Counted from the stretch's first letter, positions 48,880 through 59,157 are shown. The stretch: 64,000 bases of DNA from Affinundibacterium fentianense (GCF_018139545.1 NZ_JAGSPJ010000003.1:62001-126000); one strand, 5' to 3'. Notes: generated by a model from the letters alone, not told the origin. Numbers and translations: made by a program.

Positions 48880-49509
48880 ATGAAAAAAATCGTTATTTTA
48901 ATTTCTGGACGTGGCAGCAACATGCAAGCCATCGTTCAAGCATCACAAGCCCAGCAATGGCCCGCTCAAATCGCGGCAGTAATTAGTAATAAACCTGATG
49001 CAGCTGGCTTAGCTTATGCTGCGAGTCAAGGAATTCCTACTAAAGTTGTCGATAGTAAAAGCTTCGCGTCTCGTGAAGATTTCGATACAGCTTTAATGCA
49101 TGCAATCGATAACTATCAAGCTGATTTGGTCGTGTTGGCTGGCTTCATGAGAATATTGACACCGGATTTCGTGCAGCACTATGAAAATCGGATCATGAAT
49201 ATTCATCCCTCTTTGTTGCCAAGTTTCGTGGGTTTGCATACCCATCAACAAGCCCTGGATGCTGGGGTGAAGTTTCATGGAGCAACGGTGCATTTTGTGA
49301 CTGCGGAGTTAGATCATGGTCCTATCATAGATCAAGCCTGCGTCAGAATTGAGCATGGAGACGATGAGAATAGCCTTGCGTCGAAATTGCTAGTTAAAGA
49401 ACATGTCCTTTATCCACGCGCAGTTCGTTTGTTTGTGGAAGGTAAATTGGTGGTGCAAGGCAATCGTGTGATTGTCAATGGATCAGAAGCAGATCATTGC
49501 GCGATTTAG
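48880..49509 (+). CDS. purN: Phosphoribosylglycinamide formyltransferase
   Basis: A 209-residue enzyme of purine synthesis using 10-formyltetrahydrofolate. The phosphate-binding ISGRGSNMQAIV loop is at about 8-19, catalytic Asn and His are in NIHPSLLPSF near 107-109, Asp in TAELDHGPII near 145. GLHTHQQALDAGVKFHGATVHFV is the normal family block. Only a weak ribosome-binding site is visible before the ATG. An RNA methyltransferase gene follows after 24 bases. Confidence 0.95.
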   Translation: MKKIVILISGRGSNMQAIVQASQAQQWPAQIAAVISNKPDAAGLAYAASQGIPTKVVDSKSFASREDFDTALMHAIDNYQADLVVLAGFMRILTPDFVQHYENRIMNIHPSLLPSFVGLHTHQQALDAGVKFHGATVHFVTAELDHGPIIDQACVRIEHGDDENSLASKLLVKEHVLYPRAVRLFVEGKLVVQGNRVIVNGSEADHCAI

Positions 49510-49533
49510 TCAGAGATAAAGTAGAGGGAAGAT

Positions 49534-50838
49534 ATGAGATTACCACCAGCCATAATTGGCCATACTGAGTCTGTATTGCGCGAAGTGTTGCGCTTTACCG
49601 GGCCAGCAGACGGAACACTTTCGCGGTATTTTCGCGAAAATCCTCGTTTAGGAGGGCGTGAAAGGGGAGTGATTGCTGAGGCAATTTATGGTTTGTTGCG
49701 TAACAAAAGTGTCTACACCAGTTTTTCAGAGTCGGGAAGTGGACCAGCGATGCGTCGAATTTCGTTGCTTGGGTTAGCTGACGCAGTCGGCATTGATTCC
49801 TTGGGGGGGCTGACAGAAGAGGAGGATAGTTGGTTACGCCGAGTGATGGAGATTGATCGTTCGCATCTACCCGTGACTTTGAAATCAAATTTGCCAGAAT
49901 GGATATGGCAAAAATTATCGTTGAAGTTTGGTGAGGATGAAGCGATGAAACTGGCGATTGCATTAAATGCGCCCGCTTCATTAGATCTTCGTGTGAACGC
50001 TTTAAAGTCAAATCGTGAAGACGTCATCGCTTCATTGGCTCAGGCACCTATTTTGGCAGAGCCGACTCCTTTTTCGTCTTTAGGTTTACGCGTAATTAAA
50101 AAGCCTTCAATCCAAAATTTGCCCTTGTTTAAGGATGGAACGATTGAAGTGCAGGATGAAGGTAGTCAAGTTCTTGCACAGTTAGTTGGTGCAAAACGAG
50201 GAGAAATGGTGGCCGATTTTTGCGCGGGGGCTGGGGGGAAGACCCTAGCATTAGGTGCAACCATGCGGAATACTGGTCGCTTGTACGCATTTGATATTTC
50301 AGAAAAACGACTCGCAAAATTAAAACCACGCCTGGCTCGGAGCGGTTTGTCAAATGTACATCCGGTTGTGATCGCACATGAACGGGACGCCAAAATTAAA
50401 CGCTTGGCGGGAAAACTTGATCGTGTTTTAGTCGATGCACCATGTAGTGGACTTGGAACATTACGTCGGAATCCAGATGTTAAATGGCGTCAAACCCAGG
50501 TTGGCGTGGCGGAATTAAATGTAAAACAAGCGTCGATTTTAGATAGTGCTGCCCGTTTAGTGAAAGGCGGTGGACGATTGGTTTATGCTACTTGCAGTAT
50601 TTTGGATGAAGAGAATGAAGGAATTGTCGAACAATTCTTGGCAACCCATCCAGATTTCACATTATTACCTGCTTCAAAAGTGCTCGAAGAACAAAAAATT
50701 GATCTTGATATGGGGAGCTATCTTAAGTTGTATCCACATATCCACAACACAGATGGTTTCTTTGCTGCTGTCCTTCAGCGCAATAAAACAACTGCAAAAT
50801 TAAAGGTCGAAGTCTCTACGGACGCGGAAACATTGTAA
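49534..50838 (+). CDS. RsmB/NOP family RNA cytosine-C5 methyltransferase
   Basis: A 434-residue SAM-dependent enzyme. An N-terminal helical domain (about 1-130) is followed by LRVNALKSNRED, the SAM loop FCAGAGGKTLALG near 235, motif IV DAPCSGLGTLRRNPDVKW with one catalytic cysteine, and the second cysteine in YATCSILDEENEGIV. These are the two cysteines of the RsmB/NOP2 group that methylate cytosine in rRNA or tRNA. Whether it acts on 16S C967 as true RsmB is unclear. GAGGGAAGAT stands before the ATG. Confidence 0.88.
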   Translation: MRLPPAIIGHTESVLREVLRFTGPADGTLSRYFRENPRLGGRERGVIAEAIYGLLRNKSVYTSFSESGSGPAMRRISLLGLADAVGIDSLGGLTEEEDSWLRRVMEIDRSHLPVTLKSNLPEWIWQKLSLKFGEDEAMKLAIALNAPASLDLRVNALKSNREDVIASLAQAPILAEPTPFSSLGLRVIKKPSIQNLPLFKDGTIEVQDEGSQVLAQLVGAKRGEMVADFCAGAGGKTLALGATMRNTGRLYAFDISEKRLAKLKPRLARSGLSNVHPVVIAHERDAKIKRLAGKLDRVLVDAPCSGLGTLRRNPDVKWRQTQVGVAELNVKQASILDSAARLVKGGGRLVYATCSILDEENEGIVEQFLATHPDFTLLPASKVLEEQKIDLDMGSYLKLYPHIHNTDGFFAAVLQRNKTTAKLKVEVSTDAETL

Positions 50839-50884
50839 ACGTAATGACACGATTTAATTTGGAATAGTAGTTTTGTTGAGAGCA

Positions 50885-52207
50885 ATGATTCAAGTATCTT
50901 CGATGGGAATGATGGAAACACAGTCTTTGACACGCCTAATCGCGGAAATATCGACAGACTTCGGAAATGCGAGTCTGGTTTTTCAAGTGCTTGCATTGGT
51001 GACGTGTTTTGCACTAGCTTGGTTGCTCTCACGTCATATTCAGAGGTTTTTCGCCACCGTTGATCATAGTTCTGGCGTGATTAGAATTGGTGTGGAGAGT
51101 TTCTCTAGAGTCTTGTGGCCGTTGTTGGCATTGATTTTTTTGTTCTTGGCAAAACTGATTATTGGTCGATATCAGCATACGGCACTGCTTAAGTTATTTT
51201 TTCCGATATTAGGTTCGTTTGCCCTCATACGATTTAGTTTCTACGTATTTAGGCGCGCCTTTGTACGTGACGGAACGGTTGGCAACACGCTTCTTATTTT
51301 TGAAAAAATATTTGCAGCTTTGGTTTGGCTTGCCCTGGTCTTGCACTTCACTGGGTTGTGGGAAGAAATATTCATCGCGTTAGAAGAAGTGGTGCTCCCA
51401 CTTGGAAAAAGCAAAGTTACATTGCTAGCGGTGTTACAAGGCGTCGCCTCGGTTGCGATGACTGTTATTTTGGCCTTGTGGGTTAGTGCGACACTTGAAG
51501 CTCGTCTCATGCTAATCCCAAATATGCATTCGTCTTTAAAGGTTGTGCTGTCACGATTAGGGCGCGCGATCTTTATCTTAATGGCGATCTTAATAAGTTT
51601 ATCTTTGGTTGGAATTGATTTGACAGTGCTGTCGGTTTTTGGCGGTGCACTTGGCGTCGGATTAGGGTTGGGATTGCAGAGAATTACCAGTAGTTACGTA
51701 TCTGGTTTCATCATTTTGTTTGATAGAAGCCTTTCAATTGGTGACATGATTACGGTCGATAAATTTAGTGGTTGTGTGACGCAGATTAATACGCGTTACA
51801 CAGTGCTTAAAGGTTTGGATGGCGTCGAGTCGATAATCCCGAACGAAATGCTTGTGTCCAATCCTGTGCAAAATCTTTCCCTAACCGATAGGGCTGTCGT
51901 TCTGACGACCGACTTTACCGTTGCCTACGACACGGATCTTGATAGTTTGCTTCCCGCATTGATGGCCGTTGCGGCAAGTGTTCCACGCGTTTCGCGCAAT
52001 ATTGATACCTCTGCCTACCTATTACGTTTTGGTCCTGATGGTTTTGAACTGCGTGTCGGATTTTGGATCGAAGATCCTGAGAATGGGCGAACGAATGTGA
52101 TCTCAGGCGTTAACAGGGCGATTTGGACTCTTTTACAAGAACGAGGTATCGAATTACCTTACCCGCAACGTGAAGTCACTGTTTTTCAGGCGCAACCGAA
52201 AATTTAG
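50885..52207 (+). CDS. Mechanosensitive ion channel (MscS family)
   Basis: A 440-residue membrane protein. Five or so transmembrane helices precede the pore helix, which is recognisable by the glycine/alanine-rich VFGGALGVGLGLGLQRITSSYVSGFIILFDRSLSIGD block near residue 255-290. The beta domain follows with ITVDKFSGCVTQINTRYTVLKG and a cytoplasmic alpha/beta part ending IELPYPQREV. It releases osmolytes on hypo-osmotic shock. The ATG at 50885 is taken; a TTG at 50873 and later ATGs are alternatives. The gene is between the methyltransferase and desaturase genes. Confidence 0.88.
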   Translation: MIQVSSMGMMETQSLTRLIAEISTDFGNASLVFQVLALVTCFALAWLLSRHIQRFFATVDHSSGVIRIGVESFSRVLWPLLALIFLFLAKLIIGRYQHTALLKLFFPILGSFALIRFSFYVFRRAFVRDGTVGNTLLIFEKIFAALVWLALVLHFTGLWEEIFIALEEVVLPLGKSKVTLLAVLQGVASVAMTVILALWVSATLEARLMLIPNMHSSLKVVLSRLGRAIFILMAILISLSLVGIDLTVLSVFGGALGVGLGLGLQRITSSYVSGFIILFDRSLSIGDMITVDKFSGCVTQINTRYTVLKGLDGVESIIPNEMLVSNPVQNLSLTDRAVVLTTDFTVAYDTDLDSLLPALMAVAASVPRVSRNIDTSAYLLRFGPDGFELRVGFWIEDPENGRTNVISGVNRAIWTLLQERGIELPYPQREVTVFQAQPKI

Positions 52208-52298
52208 GCTTGAATCAGCGTAAAATTAAGATGTATTTGAGAAATTGTGTTCTGATAGTGACCTGCATTTGGAATTATGTTTTAGGAGTAGTGATATT

Positions 52299-53501
52299 TT
52301 GAGTAATTTTATCGATTTAGCGGTTGATTTTTTGAGTAACGGCTTTACCCGAGCTTCAGGGTGGCAAGTGTTTATTTTCACGATGGTCGTTACACATATT
52401 ACGATCGCTAGTGTGACCATTTTCTTGCATCGTTGCCAAGCGCACCGTGCTTTGGAACTGCATCCCATCCCTAGTCATTTCTTTCGTTTTTGGTTATGGT
52501 TGACGACCGGTCAAGTAACAAAAGAATGGGCCGCAGTCCATCGTAAGCATCACGCAAAATGCGAGACAGAAGAGGATCCTCACAGTCCAGTGACCCGCGG
52601 TATCAAAAAAGTTCTTTTGGAAGGTGCGGAGTTATATCGCACAGAATCGAAGAATCTAGAGACAATTAGTAAGTATGGCCATGGTACGCCTGACGACTGG
52701 CTCGAGCGCAATCTATACACACGATTTAGTTGGCAGGGGGTTGCCTTAATGTTGATCATTGATTTCATGTTGTTTGGTGTTATCGGCGTGACTGTTTGGG
52801 CTGTTCAAATGATGTGGATTCCGGTCACTGCGGCTGGAATTATTAATGGTATTGGACATTATTGGGGCTACCGCAATTATGAATGTAATGACGCGGCGAC
52901 AAATATAGTCCCTTGGGGAATTTTGATTGGTGGCGAGGAGCTGCACAACAATCACCATACGTTTGGTACTTCTGCAAAGTTGTCGTCCAAATGGTATGAA
53001 TTTGATATTGGTTGGGGCTATATTCGCAGTTTGGAATTGGTGGGCTTGGCCAAAGTGAAAAAAGTCGCCCCTCAACCAAAGTTTAACGCGTCGAAGATGG
53101 TTGTTGATGTGGAAACTTTGCAGGCAGTGATTGCGAATCGTTATGATGTGATGGCGAAGTATGCAAAAACTTTGAAAAAGACTTGGCGTCTGGAATTACA
53201 GCAATTGCGCGAAAACGCACATTTGGAGAAGGGTTTCTTGAAGGCCGTGAAAAAAACTTTGCAGCGCGAACCAGCTAAGTTAGAAGCGCCGCAGCAGCAG
53301 CAATTGCTTGAACTATTCGCACATAGTGCTGCATTGAAAACAATGCACGATATGCGTTTGGAATTAAATGCAATTTGGGAGCGTTCTAGTGCTACCCGTG
53401 AGCAATTAGTTGCGCAGTTGCAGGATTGGTGTCAGCGGGCAGAGGCATCAGGCATTAAAACTTTACAGGAATTCTCATTGCGGTTAAGAAGTTATGCTTA
53501 G
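52299..53501 (+). CDS. Fatty acid / acyl-CoA desaturase
   Basis: A 400-residue membrane di-iron desaturase that should introduce a double bond (probably delta-9) into membrane fatty acyl chains. The three histidine boxes are HRCQAH (about 46-51), HRKHH (about 82-86) and HNNHH near 212. An extra C-terminal region of about 130 residues is helical and charged. The start is TTG at 52299 with AGGAG at 52284-52288; an earlier upstream start overlaps the end of a small gap and lacks a site. A terminator follows 16 bases after the stop. Confidence 0.9.
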   Translation: MSNFIDLAVDFLSNGFTRASGWQVFIFTMVVTHITIASVTIFLHRCQAHRALELHPIPSHFFRFWLWLTTGQVTKEWAAVHRKHHAKCETEEDPHSPVTRGIKKVLLEGAELYRTESKNLETISKYGHGTPDDWLERNLYTRFSWQGVALMLIIDFMLFGVIGVTVWAVQMMWIPVTAAGIINGIGHYWGYRNYECNDAATNIVPWGILIGGEELHNNHHTFGTSAKLSSKWYEFDIGWGYIRSLELVGLAKVKKVAPQPKFNASKMVVDVETLQAVIANRYDVMAKYAKTLKKTWRLELQQLRENAHLEKGFLKAVKKTLQREPAKLEAPQQQQLLELFAHSAALKTMHDMRLELNAIWERSSATREQLVAQLQDWCQRAEASGIKTLQEFSLRLRSYA

Positions 53502-53517
53502 AGTGTAATATTGAGTG

Positions 53518-53548
53518 AAAAATGACGCTGAGAGGCGTCATTTTTTTT
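53518..53548 (+). terminator. Desaturase terminator
   Basis: AAAAATGACGC pairs with GCGTCATTTTT around TGAGAG, with a T run of eight. Confidence 0.9.
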
Positions 53549-53700
53549 ATTTGACATATGTATCAACTCGATAGCTGCGACAACTTGAATGTATAAACGA
53601 ATAGTGTGGCTGAATTTCAGTGTATAAAGAAGTAGATTTGCATCGAAATGGCTATCAATTCTCGGTCGAATTTGTGCCATCCTGGGAATCATTTTGGCAA

Positions 53701-53732
53701 AAAAAAACCTGCAAATTTTGCAGGTTTTTTTT
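53701..53732. terminator. rpmB-rpmG terminator
   Basis: CCTGCAAA and TTTGCAGG pair around one T, flanked by seven A and seven or more T, so it works in both directions. It lies 30 bases past the rpmG stop. Confidence 0.9.
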
Positions 53733-53761
53733 AACATTTTACATAAAAAATCAAATAATCA

Positions 53762-53929
53762 TTATTTGATTTTTGTTTCTTTGTAAATAACGTGTTTGCG
53801 TGCTTTTGGATCAAATTTCATGATTTCCATTTTTTCAGGCATCGTACGTTTGTTTTTTGATGTCGTGTAGAAGTGACCCGTACCAGCAGTCGATTCTAAT
53901 TTGATCTTGTCGCGACCAGTTTTAGCCAT
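53762..53929 (-). CDS. rpmG: 50S ribosomal protein L33
   Basis: A 55-residue ribosomal protein starting [20 protein letters not shown] and continuing with [25 protein letters not shown]. It lacks the two CxxC pairs of the zinc-binding form (C- type). AGGAAA is before the ATG. It follows rpmB by 42 bases, the standard rpmB-rpmG operon. Confidence 0.95.
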   Translation of the reverse strand: MAKTGRDKIKLESTAGTGHFYTTSKNKRTMPEKMEIMKFDPKARKHVIYKETKIK

Positions 53930-53971
53930 GATATTTTCCTAACAATGAGTTCTGTATTAAGCAGAAACTGC

Positions 53972-54208
53972 TTAAACTTTTTCGCCGCGAGCACGTAAGT
54001 CAACCAAAACAGCATCGATGCCGATTTTGTCAACAACACGCAAACCTGCGTTAGATAAACGCAAGGAAACCCAGCGATTCTCTGATTCTACGAAAAAGCG
54101 GCGATTTTGCAGGTTAGGCAAAAAACGACGTTTAGTTTTGTTGTTCGCATGGGAAACGTTGTTGCCAACCATTGGCCCTTTCCCAGTAACTTGGCATACA
54201 CGCGCCAT
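53972..54208 (-). CDS. rpmB: 50S ribosomal protein L28
   Basis: A 78-residue protein starting [20 protein letters not shown] and including [18 protein letters not shown] and [15 protein letters not shown], the L28 blocks. A perfect AAGGAG is before the ATG at 54208; a longer frame from an upstream start is rejected. It is the first gene of the pair with rpmG, and radC lies upstream in the same direction. Confidence 0.96.
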   Translation of the reverse strand: MARVCQVTGKGPMVGNNVSHANNKTKRRFLPNLQNRRFFVESENRWVSLRLSNAGLRVVDKIGIDAVLVDLRARGEKV

Positions 54209-54358
54209 GTTTAGCTCCTTAATGATTTCCGAAATTGGAAAAAACAAGAGTATATCTAAAAAACTTTGAAATATCAACGACTTGTGAAAAACAATTGTGT
54301 CTTTTAAATGTCCTTGAATTTAACAATTAAAATTCCTCGTCATGCGCAGGTTCGAGAT

Positions 54359-55033
54359 TCAAATTTGTCCATTCTCGGCAAACGAATAAACGGTATTGCT
54401 TGCGACAATAAAGTGATCCAATACACGGATATCAACGAGGCCTAAGGCAGCTTTTAATGTTTGTGTCAGACTGAGGTCTGCTGAACTTGGCTCAAAAGAG
54501 CCTGAAGGATGATTGTGTGCCAAGATCACGCTGGCAGCATTGTGGCTGAGGGCGGACTTCACTACCTCGCGAGGGTAGACACTCGCGTGACTCAGGCTGC
54601 CACGGAACATTTCTTTTGCAATGATTAAGCGATTCTTGACGTCCAAAAATAGAACGGTGAAGGATTCATACTGCTTATTTCCAATTTCAAGTTGTAAGTA
54701 TTGGCGGACTGCATGCGGTGATGATAGTGATGAACTCACTTGTAATTCTTCGGAGATTGATCGCATCGCCAATTCAAGCACAGCATGTAGCTGAGCGTAC
54801 TTTGCACTGCCTAGGCCATGAATTTTCGAAAATTCAGTTAAATTCGCGCCAAATAAGCCGCGTAGCGAACCAAAGTGGGTAAGCATATCGCGCCCAAGGT
54901 CTACCGCACTTTTCCCTTTTACGCCGACACGCAAGAAGACAGAAAGCAGTTCAGCATCAGATAATGCTGAGGGTCCCAATTTGATCAAGCGCTCCCTTGG
55001 ACGCTGTTCTTCTGGCCAATGATTGATTCCCAT
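54359..55033 (-). CDS. radC: RadC family JAB1/MPN domain protein
   Basis: A 224-residue protein. Residues 1-95 form a helix-hairpin-helix-like domain (PRERLIKLGPSALSDAELLSVFLRVG, then IHGLGSAKYAQL), followed by a JAMM metalloprotease-like domain with its Glu and the zinc motif HNHPSGSFEPSSADLSLTQ. It is called DNA repair protein RadC by tradition, but the true function is open. It is placed next to rpmB-rpmG as in E. coli and many proteobacteria. Confidence 0.93.
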   Translation of the reverse strand: MGINHWPEEQRPRERLIKLGPSALSDAELLSVFLRVGVKGKSAVDLGRDMLTHFGSLRGLFGANLTEFSKIHGLGSAKYAQLHAVLELAMRSISEELQVSSSLSSPHAVRQYLQLEIGNKQYESFTVLFLDVKNRLIIAKEMFRGSLSHASVYPREVVKSALSHNAASVILAHNHPSGSFEPSSADLSLTQTLKAALGLVDIRVLDHFIVASNTVYSFAENGQI

Positions 55034-55131
55034 CGTCGTTCCTTTTTTTTCCTGTGTTCGAGCAAAGCGTTTCGATCGCGCCTGACTTACAATAGAGCTT
55101 TAAAGTTCTTATATAAAGTTGAAATTAAATT

Positions 55132-55587
55132 ATGTCTGAAAAGTCTATACTTGTCGTTAACAACGGTGCTTATTTAACTTTGCATTACCGCCTTGCAACT
55201 CTTGATGGTGAAGATATTATTTCAACTTTTCATGAGAGTCCGGCTACTTTGTTGATGGGGCAAGGTCAACTTGCACCAAACCTTGAGCAGGCCTTGATCG
55301 GTTTGGAGGAGGGCTCGCATACAACGCAAGAATTAAGTCCCGAACAGGCATTTGGTCTACGCAATCCAGACTTAATTCAGCGTGTTTCTTTGAAGACTTT
55401 GCGAGAAAATTCTGCATTTGGTGAACAGTATAAAGTCGGGGACTTGGTCGATTTTTCCGCGCCATCCGGAGGTAAGTTTGCTGGTGTTATTCAAGACCTT
55501 GATGACAATTCCGCACTGTTTGATTTTAATCACCCATTAGCAGGTCAACGTATGTTGTTTGAAGTTAAAATTATCGGGATTTTGTAG
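55132..55587 (+). CDS. fkpB: FKBP-type peptidyl-prolyl cis-trans isomerase (SlpA/FkpB)
   Basis: A 151-residue foldase of the SlyD-like FKBP group: LTLHYRLATLDGEDIISTFHESPATLLMG opens the FKBP part and GLEEGSHTTQELSPEQAFG leads to the IF (chaperone) insert. No histidine-rich tail like that of SlyD is present. It lies just before ispH, the conserved fkpB-ispH pairing. Confidence 0.92.
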   Translation: MSEKSILVVNNGAYLTLHYRLATLDGEDIISTFHESPATLLMGQGQLAPNLEQALIGLEEGSHTTQELSPEQAFGLRNPDLIQRVSLKTLRENSAFGEQYKVGDLVDFSAPSGGKFAGVIQDLDDNSALFDFNHPLAGQRMLFEVKIIGIL

Positions 55588-55670
55588 CGAGTTTTTGTGG
55601 TGATTCATTCATGGCGATTGCCTTGGTGAATGTGATCATCGCCACTTTGAATCAATAATTAGGGCTAGAG

Positions 55671-56612
55671 ATGAAGCAGGAAATTTTATTGGCGCAACCA
55701 CGCGGTTTTTGTGCCGGTGTTGATCGCGCAATTGATATTGTCGAGTTGGCTTTAGCACAGTTTGGTGCGCCCATCTATGTTAGACATGAAATTGTACACA
55801 ATGCCTATGTAGTGAATGATTTACGCGAAAAAGGGGCAATTTTTATCGAAGAGTTAGATGATGTTCCAACTGGGAGTACCTTGATTTTCTCCGCCCACGG
55901 TGTTTCACAGGCGATTCGTGAGGATGCTGAAAAACGTGGACTCACGATCTTTGATGCTACTTGCCCACTCGTCACGAAAGTGCATATTGAAGTAGCGAAG
56001 ATGCGTAGAGAAGGACGCGAAATCATAATGATTGGTCATCAAGGTCATCCAGAAGTCGAGGGAACCATGGGCCAGAGTGAAGGAGGAATGCATTTAGTTG
56101 AAACCGCGGAAGACGTTGATCGCCTGCAGGTCGCTGATCCGAAAATGCTCGCCTACGTTTCCCAAACTACTTTATCGGTCGATGATACTGCAGACATCAT
56201 CGCAGCGCTTAAAGTGAAGTTTCCACTGATCGCTGAACCGAAAAAAGGTGATATCTGCTATGCAACTACAAATCGTCAGGCGGCGGTTAAATTCATGGCC
56301 CCACTTGTCGATTTGGTCATTGTCGTCGGTAGTAAAAATAGTTCCAACTCGAATCGCCTTCGTGAGGTTGCACAGAAGGTAGGTACAGCTGCGTATATGG
56401 TTGACAAGGCGGAAGATATCGATCCAGCTTGGTTGGAAAATTGTATTCGAGTTGGCGTAACCGCAGGTGCTTCGGCCCCGGAAATCCTAGTTAACCAAGT
56501 AATCGATCAACTTAAAAAATATGGCGTGAGGAGTGTTCGTGCTTTGGAGGGAGAAGAGGAGAATGTCACCTTCCCATTACCTAAGGGTCTGAATAACGCT
56601 GGAAAGATTTAA
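55671..56612 (+). CDS. ispH: 4-hydroxy-3-methylbut-2-enyl diphosphate reductase
   Basis: A 313-residue iron-sulfur enzyme catalysing the last step of the MEP isoprenoid pathway. Three cluster cysteines are at [12 protein letters not shown] (about 14), [11 protein letters not shown] (about 98) and near 197 ([11 protein letters not shown]); the HGVS and HEIVHN His residues and [14 protein letters not shown] are present. Length is normal. It is downstream of fkpB after 83 bases. Confidence 0.96.
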   Translation: MKQEILLAQPRGFCAGVDRAIDIVELALAQFGAPIYVRHEIVHNAYVVNDLREKGAIFIEELDDVPTGSTLIFSAHGVSQAIREDAEKRGLTIFDATCPLVTKVHIEVAKMRREGREIIMIGHQGHPEVEGTMGQSEGGMHLVETAEDVDRLQVADPKMLAYVSQTTLSVDDTADIIAALKVKFPLIAEPKKGDICYATTNRQAAVKFMAPLVDLVIVVGSKNSSNSNRLREVAQKVGTAAYMVDKAEDIDPAWLENCIRVGVTAGASAPEILVNQVIDQLKKYGVRSVRALEGEEENVTFPLPKGLNNAGKI

Positions 56613-56736
56613 CGCCTGTTTTTTGTGGGGCAAAGGTGTTTCTTGATCTTCTCTCGGTCTTCTGAAATAAAACAGGCGGATTTGCTTAGCATTTTCGTTC
56701 TGTTTTTTTGTCGAGCCTGCGTTTGCGGAATTAATC

Positions 56737-57951
56737 TTAATTAAAATATGCTTGGAGCTTATTTTTTAGATCGCGATTGTCGCAGCGGTCAATCTGTATA
56801 TTGGGGGTTTTATGCCAGCTCGCAAATGTCTCTAAAGTCTTGGCGATGTCTTTGCTGACCGCTTCACTAATTTTGCAATGTTGCTCTAGGTGCAAGGCTT
56901 TAATTTCCATCACTTTTTCTTTTCTGTTTGCCTTGGCGTCGATACGTCCAATTAGCTGCCCACGTCGTAAAATTGGCAGAGTGAAATAGCCATATTGGCG
57001 TTTCGCTTCTGGCGTGTAGCATTCCAGTCGATATTCAAAATCGAAAAATTCTAGTGCTCTCTTTCGATCCCATACAACGGGATCAAATGGTGACAATAAA
57101 CAAGTATGATTTGCACGTAGTTGCCCCATCAATCCTTTCTCGATGAGCGAGGTGTGCTCTGGGTGATAGTAGGCAGGCTCTTGCCATGAATCGACTGCGA
57201 TTTTTCGGAGTAAACCCTGTTGATATAAGGTTTCAGCCTGAATGGCAGGCGCCAGTTTTTTCATTCGAAAGTAATCGGGAATCCAACTTGATTTGCAAAT
57301 GCCTAAGGCTTTTACAGCATCTAATACCTGATCTCGTTGATCATCGATCAGGTTTCCTAAATCGCGTTTGTCTTCCCAATTTGGATGGACGCGTTCGGTC
57401 AAATCATACACGCGTTGAAAATTATGGCGCTCGGCTACCATTAATTTGCCAGTCGTGAACAGTAGTTCCAATGAACGCTTTTCAGGTTTCCATTCCCACC
57501 AGCCACCAGCTTTTCCGTTTGTGCGCTCAAAATCTGCCGATCGGCAAGCACCGAACTCCTCGATATGTGCTAAAACCTGTTTGATTTGCTTGGAATGTTT
57601 GGAAAGCCAAGTTTGATTAAATTTCCAACCCATTCCTATGGGATTCAACATTTGGTGTCGATAGCGGCCGAAATTTTCAATCGGGAGGAAGCTTGCTTCG
57701 TGAGACCAGTATTCGAATAAATTTCCTTCCGCAAGATGCTCATCTAACCAAGTTTGCTGATAGTTTCCTAAGCGACTCCACAGAACCAAATAAGGACTAC
57801 GTGCGACCACGTGGATGGTATCGATCTGGAGTAGACCGAGATTTTTGATAGTGGTGAGGACCGTTTCTTTTTTTGCTGGTTGTGTCGGTCGGCGCAACAG
57901 TCCTTGTGCTGCCAAATGAATGTTGCGCGCTGCTTGTAAGCTTAACGACAT
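56737..57951 (-). CDS. YcaQ-like winged helix protein (crosslink repair DNA glycosylase family)
   Basis: A 404-residue protein of the HTH_42 / YcaQ-AlkZ superfamily. The N-terminal part has LLQIDTIHVVARSPYLVLWSRLG with the QxD motif of YcaQ-like enzymes (about residues 42-44), and further on WSHEASFLPI and the CLLSPFDPVVWDRKRAL block, both typical. E. coli YcaQ unhooks interstrand crosslinks caused by nitrogen mustards; the same activity here is likely but only inferred. It lies 19 bases downstream of trpS. Confidence 0.85.
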   Translation of the reverse strand: MSLSLQAARNIHLAAQGLLRRPTQPAKKETVLTTIKNLGLLQIDTIHVVARSPYLVLWSRLGNYQQTWLDEHLAEGNLFEYWSHEASFLPIENFGRYRHQMLNPIGMGWKFNQTWLSKHSKQIKQVLAHIEEFGACRSADFERTNGKAGGWWEWKPEKRSLELLFTTGKLMVAERHNFQRVYDLTERVHPNWEDKRDLGNLIDDQRDQVLDAVKALGICKSSWIPDYFRMKKLAPAIQAETLYQQGLLRKIAVDSWQEPAYYHPEHTSLIEKGLMGQLRANHTCLLSPFDPVVWDRKRALEFFDFEYRLECYTPEAKRQYGYFTLPILRRGQLIGRIDAKANRKEKVMEIKALHLEQHCKISEAVSKDIAKTLETFASWHKTPNIQIDRCDNRDLKNKLQAYFN

Positions 57952-57970
57952 AATTGCACCGATCGCTTGT

Positions 57971-59041
57971 TTAAAAATGTTTCAAGCCAATCGCCGCCTT
58001 CACTTCATCATTCGTTTTTGCTGCAATTTCCCTAGCCCTGAAGGTGCCTTCTTTGAGTAATTGCAGAACATGTCCACGATCTTTTTCATACTCCTGACGG
58101 CGTTCGCGAATTGGGCGCAACATGTCTTGCAATATCCCCTCGAGACGTGATTTTACTTTGCTGTCACCAAGCCCACCGCGAACATAGTATTCTTTCATTG
58201 CTTGTAACGAATCTTTGTCGGTATCGAATGCATCAAGATATGTGAAAGCGACGTTTCCCTCTAGATGTCCCGGATCTTCAACCTTGAGATGCAACGGATC
58301 GGTGTATACATTCCGTACTGCTAATTTGATTTCCGCTTCACTAGCACCTAAGTTGATGGCATTTCCTAGTGACTTGCTCATCTTGGCTTTTCCGTCAATA
58401 CCTGGCAACCGACCAATTTCTGGAACCAAAGCTTCGCATTCAACCAAGATATCTTTCTTTGCTAAGCGATTGAAGCGACGTACGATTTCGTTGGTTTGTT
58501 CGATCATCGGAATTTGATCGTCGCCAACAGGAACTAATGTCGCTTTAAATGCAGTAATGTCCGCAGCCTGACTGACAGGATAGGTGAAAAAACCAGCCGG
58601 AATGTCGCGTTCGAAATTGCGTAGAATGATTTCCTGCTTGATTGTAGGATTGCGTTCCAAGCGTGAAATAGTCACCAAATTCATATAATAGAAAGTGAGT
58701 TCAGTGAGTTCTGGAATTTGAGATTGAATAAAGATCGTCGTTTTGCTCGGGTCAATTCCAACAGCCAAATAGTCGAGAGCTACTTCAATGACGTTGTTGT
58801 GTACTTTTGCAGGATCATCCATGTTGTCAGTGAGAGCTTGAGCATCAGCAATCATGATGTATTGCTTGTAAAGATCTTGATAAGTGACACGATTGCGTAG
58901 GCTGCCGACAAAATGACCAAGATGAAGCGGGCCAGTGGGGCGGTCACCCGTCAAAATTAAATGCTGTTTATTTGCAGATGGTTGGGCGGTTGCCGTACTT
59001 GCTGTGCCTGCTTCTACTGTATTTGCTGCTTGCTCGCTCAT
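57971..59041 (-). CDS. trpS: Tryptophanyl-tRNA synthetase
   Basis: A 356-residue class I aminoacyl-tRNA synthetase. The HIGH-like [17 protein letters not shown] follows a flexible Ala/Thr-rich extension of about 25 residues, and the KMSKS loop is [13 protein letters not shown] near 230. The ATG at 59041 is taken; a start at 59095 would place 18 more hydrophobic residues in front and is unlikely. The gene has a 170-base leader with terminator/antiterminator structures and a small open frame containing a Trp codon, suggesting control by attenuation. The YcaQ-like gene lies downstream. Confidence 0.94.
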   Translation of the reverse strand: MSEQAANTVEAGTASTATAQPSANKQHLILTGDRPTGPLHLGHFVGSLRNRVTYQDLYKQYIMIADAQALTDNMDDPAKVHNNVIEVALDYLAVGIDPSKTTIFIQSQIPELTELTFYYMNLVTISRLERNPTIKQEIILRNFERDIPAGFFTYPVSQAADITAFKATLVPVGDDQIPMIEQTNEIVRRFNRLAKKDILVECEALVPEIGRLPGIDGKAKMSKSLGNAINLGASEAEIKLAVRNVYTDPLHLKVEDPGHLEGNVAFTYLDAFDTDKDSLQAMKEYYVRGGLGDSKVKSRLEGILQDMLRPIRERRQEYEKDRGHVLQLLKEGTFRAREIAAKTNDEVKAAIGLKHF

Positions 59042-59070
59042 GAATGGCCCGAAAAAGTGGAAAGAACGTT

Positions 59071-59116
59071 GAATATAAAAATAAAATGCCGCCATTGCAA
59101 AAAGAAAGGCGGCATT
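59071..59116 (-). terminator. Attenuator terminator upstream of trpS
   Basis: On the minus strand AATGCCGCC and GGCGGCATT form a 9-bp stem with a 14-base loop, then TTATTTTTATATTC. The left arm (59108-59116) can instead pair with AGGGCGGC (59152-59159). It lies 30-75 bases before the trpS ATG. Confidence 0.75.
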
Positions 59117-59157
59117 AGTAATCGTTGGTTTGCTATTGTTAATATGGGAAGCCGCCC

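Noticed and set aside
53498..53737. 79-codon minus-strand frame between the desaturase and rpmG
   Set aside because: It spans two terminators of real genes and has low-complexity composition.
56614..56681. Distant inverted repeat CGCCTGTTTT / AAAACAGGCG after ispH
   Set aside because: Loop of about 45 bases and no T run after the second arm; too weak to call a terminator.
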